DNA of 32,942 bases from NCBI RefSeq assembly GCF_002954225.1, contig NZ_PPTH01000015.1, forward strand, positions 394,476 through 427,417, read 5' to 3'. The notes beneath the pieces are model-generated. The model was not told the origin of the DNA and ran no database searches. It worked only from the letters and a program-made list of their open reading frames with translations. This stretch comes from Arthrobacter ruber. GTDB lineage: Bacteria; Actinomycetota; Actinomycetes; Actinomycetales; Micrococcaceae. Both the position numbers and the translations under genes were made by a program. Shown here one piece after another: positions 23,695 through 31,419 of this stretch; position 1 is the stretch's first letter, and the number at the start of each line of letters is the position of its first letter.

Positions 23695-25614
23695 ATGCAG
23701 CCCACCGATCAGCGCGCCACGCTCAGGGAATTCTTCCCCTACCTGCGGGGACACGTCCGCGTGCTCGTGCTGGTCGCCGTCGTCTCCCTGATCTCCACGG
23801 GACTCGCGATCGCCCAGCCGCTCATGGTCCAGCAGCTGGTCAACGCCGTGTCGGCGAGCCGGCCGGCCACGACGTTCGTCTGGCTGCTCGTCGCCGTCAC
23901 CCTGGCCGGTGCCGTGGTGGCGGCTGCCCAGGCCTATCTCCTCCAGAGGACCGCCGAGTCCGTGGTGCTCAGCGTCCGGCGGTCGCTGGTGGGGCAGTTG
24001 CTGGCCCTGCCGATCCGTGAGTTCGACCGGCGTCGCGTCGGCGATCTCATCTCCCGCGTCGGCTCGGACACCACCCTGATGCGCAGCGTCATCACGTCCG
24101 GCCTGTTCGAGATCGTGTCCTCCGTCCTCATGTTCTGCGCGGCCGTCGTCCTGATGCTGCTGATCGATCCGTTGCTGTTCGGGATCACGCTGTCCGCCGT
24201 GCTGCTGGGTGCGGGCGGCGTCCTGTTCCTCGGCCGCATCATCCGCAAGCGGAGCCGCGACGTGCAGGACGCGGTGGGTTCGATGACCGCAGCCGTCGAA
24301 CGGGGACTGTCGGGCATCCGGACCATCAAGGCCTCCGTCGCCGAGCAGCGCGAAGCCGCGGTCATCGATGTCGAGGCCACCCGCGCCTACCGGGCCGGGA
24401 TCGCCATGGCGCGCCTCCAGGCGGCCGTGCAGCCGATCATGACGATCTGCATCCAGGGTGCCTTCATCGTGGTGCTCACGGTGGGTGGCATCAGGGTCGC
24501 GGCGGGGGAGCTGCTCCTCGGTGACCTCATCGCGTTCATCCTGTACCTGTTCCTGCTCGTCGTACCCATCGGGGAGGCCATGAGCGCCTTCGTGCAGATC
24601 CAGTCCGGGCTCGCGGCGCTGGACCGCATCCAGGAGATCGCCCGGCTCGACCCCGAGCGCTCGGACGAGGCGGAGATCCTCACGGCCGGCCCCTCCACCG
24701 GGGCCGCCGCGTCGGGTCCGTCGTCCCCGACGGCGGCACGGGCGGTCCCCAGCGGAACGATCGAACTCCGGGACGTGAGTTTCAGGTACGCCGTGGCGGA
24801 GGAGGCGCCCCGTGGCGCCGCACCGGTCACGACCGACGAGCCCACCGACGAGGCGCGCGATCAGCAGGGACGGACCGCATCACCGGATGCGGCAGGGGAC
24901 CAGGGCCTGTTCGAGGGCGACAGCCCGCTGGTCCTGGACGGCGTCAGTTTCACCGTCGCCGCGGGCAGCAGGACGGCGCTCGTCGGGCCGTCGGGCGCCG
25001 GCAAGTCCACCGTGCTGGCCCTGCTCGAGCGGTTCTACGAACCGACGGGCGGCAGCATCACGCTCGACGGCACGCCGTTGCCGCAGCTGCCGCGGTCCGG
25101 GATCCGCGCACGCATCGGTCTCGTGGAGCAGGAGGCGCCCGTGCTCAGCGGGACCCTCGCGGACAATCTCCGGCTGGCAGCACCCGAGGCGACCGACGAC
25201 CAGCTCCGGCGGGTGCTCGCCGCCGTCGGACTCGACGACCTCGGGGAACGCTCGGACGACGGCCTGGACCTCAACCTAGGTGAGGACGGTATCCGGCTCT
25301 CCGGTGGCCAGCGGCAGCGCCTGGCCTGGGCGCGCGTGATCCTCGCCGATCGTCCGCTGCTCCTGATGGACGAGCCGACGTCGGCCGTCGACTCCCGGAC
25401 CGAGCAGCTCCTCCAGCAGACGCTGGGGGAGGCCTCGCGTGATCGCACGGTGGTGGTCGTCGCCCACCGCCTCTCGACGATCGCCGACTTCGACCAGATC
25501 GTGGTTCTCGACCGCGGCCGGGTCGCGGCGATCGGCACGCACGAGGAGCTCCTGGGCAGCAACGACCTCTACCGCGACATGGCTGCCCGCCAGCGGCTCG
25601 TCGCCCACGCCTGA
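23695..25614 (+). CDS. ABC exporter, fused transmembrane and ATPase domains
   Basis: A 639-residue half-transporter: an N-terminal six-helix exporter domain (about 20-320) followed by an ATPase domain. Walker A GPSGAGKST is at 431-439, the signature LSGGQRQR and Walker B PLLLMDEPTSAVD follow, and VVVVAHRLST is the H-loop. The exporter should work as a homodimer, pushing a lipid, peptide or drug outward. A Pro/Ala/Thr-rich linker joins the domains, and after FRYAV the ATPase carries an extra polar stretch of about 40 residues (about 364-410), rich in Asp, Glu and Thr, that most relatives lack. The ATG at 23695 follows a good promoter. The frame is open further upstream but without a start signal. 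The substrate is unknown. Confidence 0.93.
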   Translation: MQPTDQRATLREFFPYLRGHVRVLVLVAVVSLISTGLAIAQPLMVQQLVNAVSASRPATTFVWLLVAVTLAGAVVAAAQAYLLQRTAESVVLSVRRSLVGQLLALPIREFDRRRVGDLISRVGSDTTLMRSVITSGLFEIVSSVLMFCAAVVLMLLIDPLLFGITLSAVLLGAGGVLFLGRIIRKRSRDVQDAVGSMTAAVERGLSGIRTIKASVAEQREAAVIDVEATRAYRAGIAMARLQAAVQPIMTICIQGAFIVVLTVGGIRVAAGELLLGDLIAFILYLFLLVVPIGEAMSAFVQIQSGLAALDRIQEIARLDPERSDEAEILTAGPSTGAAASGPSSPTAARAVPSGTIELRDVSFRYAVAEEAPRGAAPVTTDEPTDEARDQQGRTASPDAAGDQGLFEGDSPLVLDGVSFTVAAGSRTALVGPSGAGKSTVLALLERFYEPTGGSITLDGTPLPQLPRSGIRARIGLVEQEAPVLSGTLADNLRLAAPEATDDQLRRVLAAVGLDDLGERSDDGLDLNLGEDGIRLSGGQRQRLAWARVILADRPLLLMDEPTSAVDSRTEQLLQQTLGEASRDRTVVVVAHRLSTIADFDQIVVLDRGRVAAIGTHEELLGSNDLYRDMAARQRLVAHA

Positions 25615-25645
25615 GGTCAGGCCCGGCCGTCCCTGGACGGAAGGG

Positions 25646-26191
25646 TCAGGGGCTGACCGGGCGGCCCGCTTCGCGGTCGAGCAGCCGCTGCTTGACGGAC
25701 AGTCCCCAGCGGAACCCGCCGAGCTTGCCGTCCGTCCTGATGATCCTGTGGCAGGGGACGAAGAGGGCGGCGGCGTTCCTGGCGCACGCAGCGGCGGCGG
25801 CACGGACCGCGGCGGGATTGCCTGCCCGCTCGGCGTACTGGCGATAGGTGACGGGCGCACCCGGTTGCACCGTGCGCAGGACCTCCCACGCGTGCACCCG
25901 GAAGGGGCCCGAGGCCTGCTGCACCCGCACCGACGCGACGGCGTCGAAGTCGCCGTCGTAGTAGCGGGACACGGCATCGAGGATCGGCTGGAGGGAGGAG
26001 GCGCCGGGATCGAAGCGGTGGCCGCGGATGCTCGGATGGATCTGCCCCGTGAGCTCGGAGGCGGAATCCGTCCACCCCGAGGACAGCACGGCGCCTTCGG
26101 CCTCGATCACGGTGAAGGCCCCGTCCGGCGTGTCGATGGTGGTGGTGGTGGCGCCGTGCAGCGTCGCCGGCGAGGTCGGTGTTGCGGTCAT
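25646..26191 (-). CDS. ogt: Methylated-DNA--[protein]-cysteine S-methyltransferase
   Basis: A 181-residue suicide repair protein that moves the methyl group from O6-methylguanine (and O4-methylthymine) in DNA to its own cysteine. The acceptor is Cys147 in FVPCHRIIRTDGKLGGFRWG. The preceding helix-turn-helix region (APVTYRQYAERAGNPAAVRAAAAACARN) places the arginine finger and asparagine hinge. The ATG at 26191 follows AAGGG on the minus strand. It lies 43 bases after the ada-alkA gene on the same strand, so the two probably share a transcript. It supplies the methyltransferase activity that the Ada-AlkA protein lacks. Confidence 0.95.
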   Translation of the reverse strand: MTATPTSPATLHGATTTTIDTPDGAFTVIEAEGAVLSSGWTDSASELTGQIHPSIRGHRFDPGASSLQPILDAVSRYYDGDFDAVASVRVQQASGPFRVHAWEVLRTVQPGAPVTYRQYAERAGNPAAVRAAAAACARNAAALFVPCHRIIRTDGKLGGFRWGLSVKQRLLDREAGRPVSP

Positions 26192-26234
26192 GGCGGTCGA
26201 TCCCTTCGATGGTCACAGGGTACGGGGTGCCGGG

Positions 26235-27782
26235 TCAGGCGACGATGTCAGGCAGTTCCTCGCCGGTTCGCCGGCGGGCGCCCGGTGCAGCGCCCCTCCA
26301 GAGGTGCAGGGTCGCGTACGAGCGCCAGGGACGGACGGCGGCCACCGCCTCGTCGAGCGAAGCGCCCGGCGGTCCGCCGCGGGCGCCCGGCGGGCCGGCA
26401 CCGCGTGTCACGAGGTATCGCCAGCCGCTGCGGACGGCGGCATCGGTGGGCAGATGGACGTCGGGGTGGCCGAGGACGCGCATGGTGACGTAGTCCGCCG
26501 TCCACGGACCCACTCCGGGAAGCCGCAGCAGGTCGCCCCGCAACGCCTCGGGGCTGGAGCCCACGCCGATCTCGAGGGTGCCGGAGGCCAGCTGCCGTGC
26601 AGCCTCCCGCAGGGCGTCGTCGCGCCGTCGCGGTCCGGGCAGCAGCGGCCCGGGCGCGTCCGCGAGATGCGCTACGGCCGGGAACATCCTGGAGAGGCCG
26701 GTGCCAGGAGCATCGATCGCCGGGCCGGCCTGCGCGAGGGTTCCCAGCGCCCTGGTCGCGGCGGCGACGGTCACCTGCTGACCGGCGATCGCCCGGACGA
26801 GCGTCTCGGCGGGGTCGACCGAGCCGGGGAGCCGCATGCCGGGCACGGCGGTGGCCGCCCTGGCGAGGAACGCGTTCCGCGCCAGGGAGGCATCGATGGC
26901 CACCGGATCGGCGTCGAGATCGAACAGCCGCCGGATGCGGCTCAGCAGCGCCGGGAGGTCGGCGAGTCCTGCGACCGAGACCGTCACGGGCAGGGCGCCC
27001 TGCCCCGTGCCGCGCGACTCGGCGATGCCCGCCCTGAACCAGGCCGGACCGGCGGGCAGGTCCACGAGCCGCTCGTAGCCGGCGGGTGTCGCCCGTTCGA
27101 CCCCGTCGACCGCCCGCGCCGCGAGGAAGCCGAAGATGCCGTTGTCGTAGGGCAGCCGCGTGGGCAGGAACAGGGAGATCCGGAGGGGGCCGCCGGGGGA
27201 CCCGTCGGCGACGCCGTCGCGCTGCTGTCGCGACGCGTCCCGCAGCTGCCTCGGCGTGAGGTCGAAGACCTGCTGCACCGTGTCGTTGAACTGGCGGACG
27301 CTGCCGAAACCGGCGGCGAAGGCCACGTCCGCGACCCGCAGGGTCGAGGCGGTGAGCAGGGTCCGGGCCGTCTGGGCGCGGTGCGCGCGGGCCAGCGCGA
27401 GCGCACCCGCGCCCAGTTCGTCCCGAAGGATGCGGTTGAGGTGGCGGGTCGAGTAGCCGAGCCGGGCCGCGAGGCCGGCCACCCCCGACCGGTCCACCTC
27501 GCCGTCGGCGATGAGCCGCATGGCACGGGCAGCGGCGTCGCTGCGGAGGTTCCACTCCGGGTCTCCCGGGACGGCCTCGGGCAGGCACCTCTTGCAGGCG
27601 CGGTAACCGGCCTCGTGCGCGGCGGCCGACGTCCGGTAGAAGGTGACATTGGAGGGTTTCGGGGTGCGTGCGGGGCAGGATGGCCGGCAGTAGATGCCCG
27701 TGCTCGAGACGGCGGTGACGAACTGACCGTCGAAGCGCACGTCACGGGCGTCGATCGCCCGGTACTGCTGCCAGAAGTCCAT
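26235..27782 (-). CDS. Ada-type regulator fused to AlkA DNA-3-methyladenine glycosylase II
   Basis: A 515-residue fusion. Residues 1-75 are the Ada zinc domain with C32, C36, C63 and C66 at the exact Ada spacing (CX3C-X26-CX2C); in Ada one of these cysteines takes methyl groups from DNA phosphotriesters and switches on gene activation. Residues of about 85-185 form an AraC-type double helix-turn-helix (LAARLGYSTRHLNRIL; VAFAAGFGSVRQFND). From about 200 on is AlkA, with the helix-hairpin-helix LLRLPGVGPWTADYV (418 on) and catalytic Asp447 (HLPTDAAV). It therefore both senses alkylation and removes alkylated bases. The O6-methylguanine domain is absent and is provided by ogt just downstream. 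The ATG at 27782 follows GGAAGGATGGAG. The gene diverges from the 3-methyladenine glycosylase gene. Confidence 0.95.
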   Translation of the reverse strand: MDFWQQYRAIDARDVRFDGQFVTAVSSTGIYCRPSCPARTPKPSNVTFYRTSAAAHEAGYRACKRCLPEAVPGDPEWNLRSDAAARAMRLIADGEVDRSGVAGLAARLGYSTRHLNRILRDELGAGALALARAHRAQTARTLLTASTLRVADVAFAAGFGSVRQFNDTVQQVFDLTPRQLRDASRQQRDGVADGSPGGPLRISLFLPTRLPYDNGIFGFLAARAVDGVERATPAGYERLVDLPAGPAWFRAGIAESRGTGQGALPVTVSVAGLADLPALLSRIRRLFDLDADPVAIDASLARNAFLARAATAVPGMRLPGSVDPAETLVRAIAGQQVTVAAATRALGTLAQAGPAIDAPGTGLSRMFPAVAHLADAPGPLLPGPRRRDDALREAARQLASGTLEIGVGSSPEALRGDLLRLPGVGPWTADYVTMRVLGHPDVHLPTDAAVRSGWRYLVTRGAGPPGARGGPPGASLDEAVAAVRPWRSYATLHLWRGAAPGARRRTGEELPDIVA

Positions 27783-27862
27783 GGCTCCATCCTTCCACCC
27801 GGCACGGGCGGCAACTGGCGGGTTTCGGACATCGCTGCGGGACGTCGTCCAGGCGGTCTTGC

Positions 27863-27868
27863 TACGGT
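27863..27868 (+). promoter_or_regulatory. -10 hexamer of the AAG glycosylase gene, leaderless layout
   Basis: TACGGT precedes the GTG at 27875 by exactly six bases, with no ribosome binding site. The 92-base divergent gap to ada-alkA should also hold any Ada operator, but I could not identify one with confidence. Confidence 0.5.
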
Positions 27869-27874
27869 CGATGG

Positions 27875-28519
27875 GTGGCGGATCGAAGCGTAACGGCAGG
27901 GGACATGCGGGACCAGCTGGGCGGCAGTGCCCTCGACGTCGCACCCCGGCTCCTCGGAGCCCACCTGAGCCACAGGGACGACGACGGCGAGGTCACCGTA
28001 CGCATCTCCGAGGTGGAGGCGTACCTCGGCCCCGACGACCCCGGCTCGCATGCGTTCCGTGGGAGGACCGCGCGGAACGCGACCATGTTCGGCCCGGCGG
28101 GTCACCTCTACGTCTACTTCACCTACGGCATGCACTACTGCGCCAACATCGTGTGCGGGACCGACGGGTGGGCCACGGGTGTGCTGCTGCGCGCGGGGGA
28201 GATCGTCGGGGGCACGGCGATCGCCAGTGCTCGGCGCAACCATCCCGCGTCGGAACTGGACCTCGCCCGGGGGCCGGCGCGGCTCGCGCAGGCGCTGGGT
28301 CTCGACCGTCGGTGCGACGGCGCCGACGTCCTCGGGGAGCCCTTCCGCCTCGTGCTGCCGGATGCTGCGCCGGCGGTGATCGGCCGCGGGCCGCGCGTCG
28401 GTGTGAGCGGTGTCGGCGGGACAGCGGAGTACCCGTGGCGCTTCTGGCTGCCGGGGGATCCGACGGTCTCGCGCTACCGTCCCGGCAAGCCCCCCGCAGC
28501 CCGTAGTGTTGATGCGTGA
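27875..28519 (+). CDS. DNA-3-methyladenine glycosylase, AAG/MPG family
   Basis: A 214-residue single-domain glycosylase unrelated in fold to AlkA, which excises 3-methyladenine, hypoxanthine and similar bases. Landmarks are ISEVEAYLGPDDPGSHAFRG with catalytic Glu48, GPAGHLYVYFTYGMHYCANIV (tyrosine-lined base pocket), RGPARLAQALG and the C-terminal FWLPGDPTVSRY. All key residues are present. The GTG start at 27875 is set by the -10 hexamer just before it. It diverges from the ada-alkA fusion, making a compact alkylation-repair locus with two unrelated 3-methyladenine glycosylases. Its stop overlaps the apt GTG by four bases (GTGA). Confidence 0.95.
   Translation: MADRSVTAGDMRDQLGGSALDVAPRLLGAHLSHRDDDGEVTVRISEVEAYLGPDDPGSHAFRGRTARNATMFGPAGHLYVYFTYGMHYCANIVCGTDGWATGVLLRAGEIVGGTAIASARRNHPASELDLARGPARLAQALGLDRRCDGADVLGEPFRLVLPDAAPAVIGRGPRVGVSGVGGTAEYPWRFWLPGDPTVSRYRPGKPPAARSVDA
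28504..28509 (+). promoter_or_regulatory. -10 hexamer inside the glycosylase 3' end, before apt
   Basis: TAGTGT lies within the last codons of the glycosylase gene, exactly six bases before the apt GTG at 28516. It would give apt its own leaderless transcript besides read-through from the glycosylase promoter. Confidence 0.45.
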
Positions 28520-29103
28520 CAATCAGCGGAGCGGACGCCGGCGGTACCCCGGCCACAGCAGCAGGACCATCCCGGCTCGCGGCGCGCGCCACGGACGCCA
28601 TCGACCGGCTGTGCGCCGTCGTCCCCGACTTCCCGTCCCCGGGCATCATGTTCCGTGACCTCACCCCCGTCTTCTCCGACGCCGAGGCCTTCCGGGCCGT
28701 CGTCGACGCCGTCTCCGAACCCTTCGCCGGATCGTTCGACGCCGTGGCCGGCGTCGAGGCCCGCGGCTTCCTCCTCGCCGCCGCCGTCGCCTACGCGACC
28801 GGTACCGGCGTCGTCACCGTGCGTAAGGCGGGCAAGCTGCCCCGCGCCGTCTACAGCGAGTCCTACGACCTCGAGTACGGGCAGGCGACGCTCGAGATCC
28901 ACCAGGCCGACCTGCCCGAGGGCGCGCGGGTCCTGGTGCTCGACGACGTCCTCGCCACGGGTGGAACGCTCGTCGCGGCATGCGCGTTGCTCGAAAAGGC
29001 GGGAGCCGTCGTCGTCGGCGCCGGGGTGGTGCTCGAGCTCGGCGGTCTGGAAGGCCGGACGAGCCTGGCGGGCCGGAGGGTCCACACACTGAAGACCGTG
29101 TGA
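28516..29103 (+). CDS. apt: Adenine phosphoribosyltransferase
   Basis: A 195-residue type I phosphoribosyltransferase that makes AMP from adenine and PRPP. The PRPP-binding motif VLVLDDVLATGGTL is at 139-152. DFPSPGIMFRDLTPVFSD (38-55) and GVEARGFLLAAAVAY (79-93) are specific to the adenine enzyme. About 30 extra Ala-rich residues precede the core. The GTG at 28516 overlaps the glycosylase stop. In many actinobacteria apt lies between secF and relA; here it is placed after a DNA glycosylase instead, and no relA is visible nearby. Function is clear, though the link to repair is only positional. Confidence 0.95.
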   Translation: MTISGADAGGTPATAAGPSRLAARATDAIDRLCAVVPDFPSPGIMFRDLTPVFSDAEAFRAVVDAVSEPFAGSFDAVAGVEARGFLLAAAVAYATGTGVVTVRKAGKLPRAVYSESYDLEYGQATLEIHQADLPEGARVLVLDDVLATGGTLVAACALLEKAGAVVVGAGVVLELGGLEGRTSLAGRRVHTLKTV

Positions 29104-29115
29104 TCCGCGGCGCGC

Positions 29116-29121
29116 TAGAAT
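29116..29121 (+). promoter_or_regulatory. -10 hexamer of the HelD-type gene
   Basis: TAGAAT, followed after about 27 bases of leader by the ATG at 29155 and an obvious ribosome binding site GAAGGAAGG (29137-29145). Unlike most single genes here, this one is not leaderless. A second possible pair, TTGACG (29121-29126) with TAGTGT (29146-29151), has a long 19-base spacer. Confidence 0.45.
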
Positions 29122-29154
29122 TGACGGTCCGTCTTTGAAGGAAGGTAGTGTCCG

Positions 29155-31407
29155 ATGCACGAGACGTCCCACGCCAAGGCGGAGCTGGACCACGAGCGCC
29201 GCTACGTCGACGGCCTGTACCGCCGTCTCGACGAACTCCGTGCCGAGAAGGTCCAGCAGCTCGCCGAGGTCCGGCGCACGCAGGCGGCCGGGTCGCATCA
29301 GAACCGCTCCGAGCGGGATGCCTTCGCCACGATGTACGAGGACCGTCTGGCCCAGCTGAACGCCGTCGACGACCGGCTCGTCTTCGGGCGCCTGGACCTC
29401 GACAGCGGCGACGAGCGGTACATCGGCCGCATCGGACTCTCCGACGACGACCTCCGGCAGCTCATGGTGGACTGGCGCGCCCCCGAGGCGGGCACGTTCT
29501 ACCAGGCCACGGCCTTCGAACGCATGGGCGTCCGCCGACGCCGCCACCTCATCCTGTCCCGGCGCGACGTCGTCGCCATCGAGGACGACGTCCTCGACGC
29601 GGACCTGCTCGGCGACGACGACTCCCTGCAGGGCGAGGGCGCCCTGCTCGCCGCCCTGAACACACGGCGTACCGGCCAGATGTCGGACATCGTCGGCACC
29701 ATCCAGGCCGAGCAGGACCGCATCATCCGCGCCCCGCTCCCCGGGGTCACCGTGGTCCAGGGCGGACCGGGCACCGGCAAGACGGCCGTGGCCCTCCACC
29801 GTGCCGCCTACCTGCTCTACACCCACCGGGAGCGGCTGAAGTCCGCCGGCGTGCTGCTGGTCGGGCCGACCGACGCCTTCATGAAGTACATCGAGCGCGT
29901 GCTGCCGTCCCTCGGGGAGACCGGCGTGGTCATGGCCGGCATCGGCACGCTGATGCCCGGTGTGTCCACGGTGCAGGAGACCAGCGAGGAGGCCGCAGCA
30001 CTCAAGGGCCGGCTGGAGATGGCGCAGGTCATCCGGAACGCCGTCGCCAACCGGGAGCGGGTACCCGCCGAGAACAAGCGGCTCAATGTCGAGGGAACCC
30101 TGTTGACGCTCGCGCCCCGCCAGGTGGCGCGCGCCCGTGAGCGCGCCCGTGCCACCGGCAAGCCCCACAACGAGGCACGCGTCACCTTCGTCAAGATCCT
30201 CCTGCGGGAGCTCACCGAGCAGCTGCTGGACAAGCTCGAGGAATCATCGGGCGGAGGCAACAACGCCGACCGGTCCTACCTCGCCGAGGACGTCCGCAGT
30301 TCCCGGGACGTGAGGATCGCGCTGAACCTCGCCTGGATGCCCCTCACGCCCCAGAAGCTCGTCTCGGAACTGTTCGCGCGGCCCGAGCTGCTGCGGGCGG
30401 CGGCCCCCGATCTGACCGATGACGAACTCGCCGTGCTCGCCCGGCCCGCCGATGCTCCGTGGACCGAGGCGGACGTGCCCCTGCTGGACGAGGCCGCCGA
30501 ACTGCTCGGTGAGCTCGACGCGTCGGCCGGCAGGGACAGCTCCGCGCGCGAACAGGAGCAGAAGCGGGACCTCGCCAATGCCGAGCGGGCCCTCGAGAAC
30601 GTCAACGCCTCGCTGGAGGACGCGGGCGTGAACGGTGTCCTCACGGCCGAGGAGCTCGCCCAGCACAACGCGGTGTCCACCACCCGCCTGTCCGCGGCCG
30701 AGCGCGCGTCCGGCGACCGCACGTGGGCGTACGGGCACATCGTCGTCGACGAGGCGCAGGAGCTCTCGGCGATGCAGTGGCGCCTGCTGATGCGACGCTG
30801 TCCCGTGAAGTCGTTCACCATCGTGGGCGACATCGCGCAGACGAGCTCCGCGGCCGGCTCGAGGTCCTGGCAGCAGGCGCTCGAGCCGTTCGTGGGTGAG
30901 CGCTGGCAGCTGGAGGAGCTGACGGTCAACTACCGCACGCCCTCGCAGATCGCCGAGGCCGCGGTGCGCATGGCGAACGCCGCAGGGCTCGTCGTCTCCG
31001 CGCCCAAGGCCGTGCGCGAGGGCCGCTTCCCGCCCGTCCTCGATACCGTCCGGGAGCTCGTACCGTCCCTCGTGCGCGCGATGCCCGAGGAGCTCGCGGC
31101 GATCGACGGCGGCCTGCTCGCCGTCATCGCCCCCGAGCACCTCGTGCCGGAGGTCCGCGCGGCACTGGTTCCCGTGTACGGCAGCCGCGTGGGCTCCGGT
31201 GCGGGCGGTCCGGGCCAGGACATCGTGGTGATCGGACCCCGGGAGTCGAAGGGACTGGAGTTCGACGGCGTCGTCATCCTCGAACCGCACGAGATGCTCG
31301 ATTCCGCGACGGCGCGCGTCGGTGATCTCTACGTCGCCATGACGCGCCCCACCCAGCGGCTCCGCGTCATCTCGACGGGCCGGATTCCTGCGGGTATCGC
31401 CGACTGA
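29155..31407 (+). CDS. HelD-type UvrD/Rep-like ATPase acting on RNA polymerase
   Basis: A 750-residue superfamily 1 helicase-like protein. It starts with a charged coiled-coil (about 5-70), then the lead-in FGRLDLDSGDERYIGRIGL and the MVDWRAPEAGTFYQAT motif characteristic of HelD. Walker A is GGPGTGKT at 203-210, Walker B IVVDEAQELS near 530, then GDIAQTSS and LEELTVNYRTPSQIAEAA. The C-terminal segment SKGLEFDGVVILEP with LYVAMTRPTQRL is motif V/VI. HelD proteins insert arms into RNA polymerase channels and strip stalled or drug-bound polymerase from DNA. Related actinobacterial proteins (HelR) help tolerate rifamycins. The ATG at 29155 has a strong ribosome binding site. tyrS follows after 12 bases. 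Confidence 0.88.
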   Translation: MHETSHAKAELDHERRYVDGLYRRLDELRAEKVQQLAEVRRTQAAGSHQNRSERDAFATMYEDRLAQLNAVDDRLVFGRLDLDSGDERYIGRIGLSDDDLRQLMVDWRAPEAGTFYQATAFERMGVRRRRHLILSRRDVVAIEDDVLDADLLGDDDSLQGEGALLAALNTRRTGQMSDIVGTIQAEQDRIIRAPLPGVTVVQGGPGTGKTAVALHRAAYLLYTHRERLKSAGVLLVGPTDAFMKYIERVLPSLGETGVVMAGIGTLMPGVSTVQETSEEAAALKGRLEMAQVIRNAVANRERVPAENKRLNVEGTLLTLAPRQVARARERARATGKPHNEARVTFVKILLRELTEQLLDKLEESSGGGNNADRSYLAEDVRSSRDVRIALNLAWMPLTPQKLVSELFARPELLRAAAPDLTDDELAVLARPADAPWTEADVPLLDEAAELLGELDASAGRDSSAREQEQKRDLANAERALENVNASLEDAGVNGVLTAEELAQHNAVSTTRLSAAERASGDRTWAYGHIVVDEAQELSAMQWRLLMRRCPVKSFTIVGDIAQTSSAAGSRSWQQALEPFVGERWQLEELTVNYRTPSQIAEAAVRMANAAGLVVSAPKAVREGRFPPVLDTVRELVPSLVRAMPEELAAIDGGLLAVIAPEHLVPEVRAALVPVYGSRVGSGAGGPGQDIVVIGPRESKGLEFDGVVILEPHEMLDSATARVGDLYVAMTRPTQRLRVISTGRIPAGIAD

Positions 31408-31411
31408 TAAT
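31406..31411 (+). promoter_or_regulatory. Possible -10 hexamer before tyrS
   Basis: GATAAT lies in the 12-base gap, overlapping the helD stop region and eight bases before the GTG at 31420. The GGAGG next to the start is too close to act as a normal ribosome binding site, so a leaderless tyrS transcript is possible. Confidence 0.4.
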
Positions 31412-31419
31412 TTGGAGGG

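Noticed and set aside
25627..25640. CCGTCC-CT-GGACGG as a bidirectional terminator between the ABC exporter and ogt
   Set aside because: Only 5-6 bp with an impossible 2-base loop and no T-run; too weak to call.
27783..27874. An Ada operator between ada-alkA and the glycosylase gene
   Set aside because: I looked for enterobacterial A/B box sequences and saw no convincing match; the operator in this lineage may differ.
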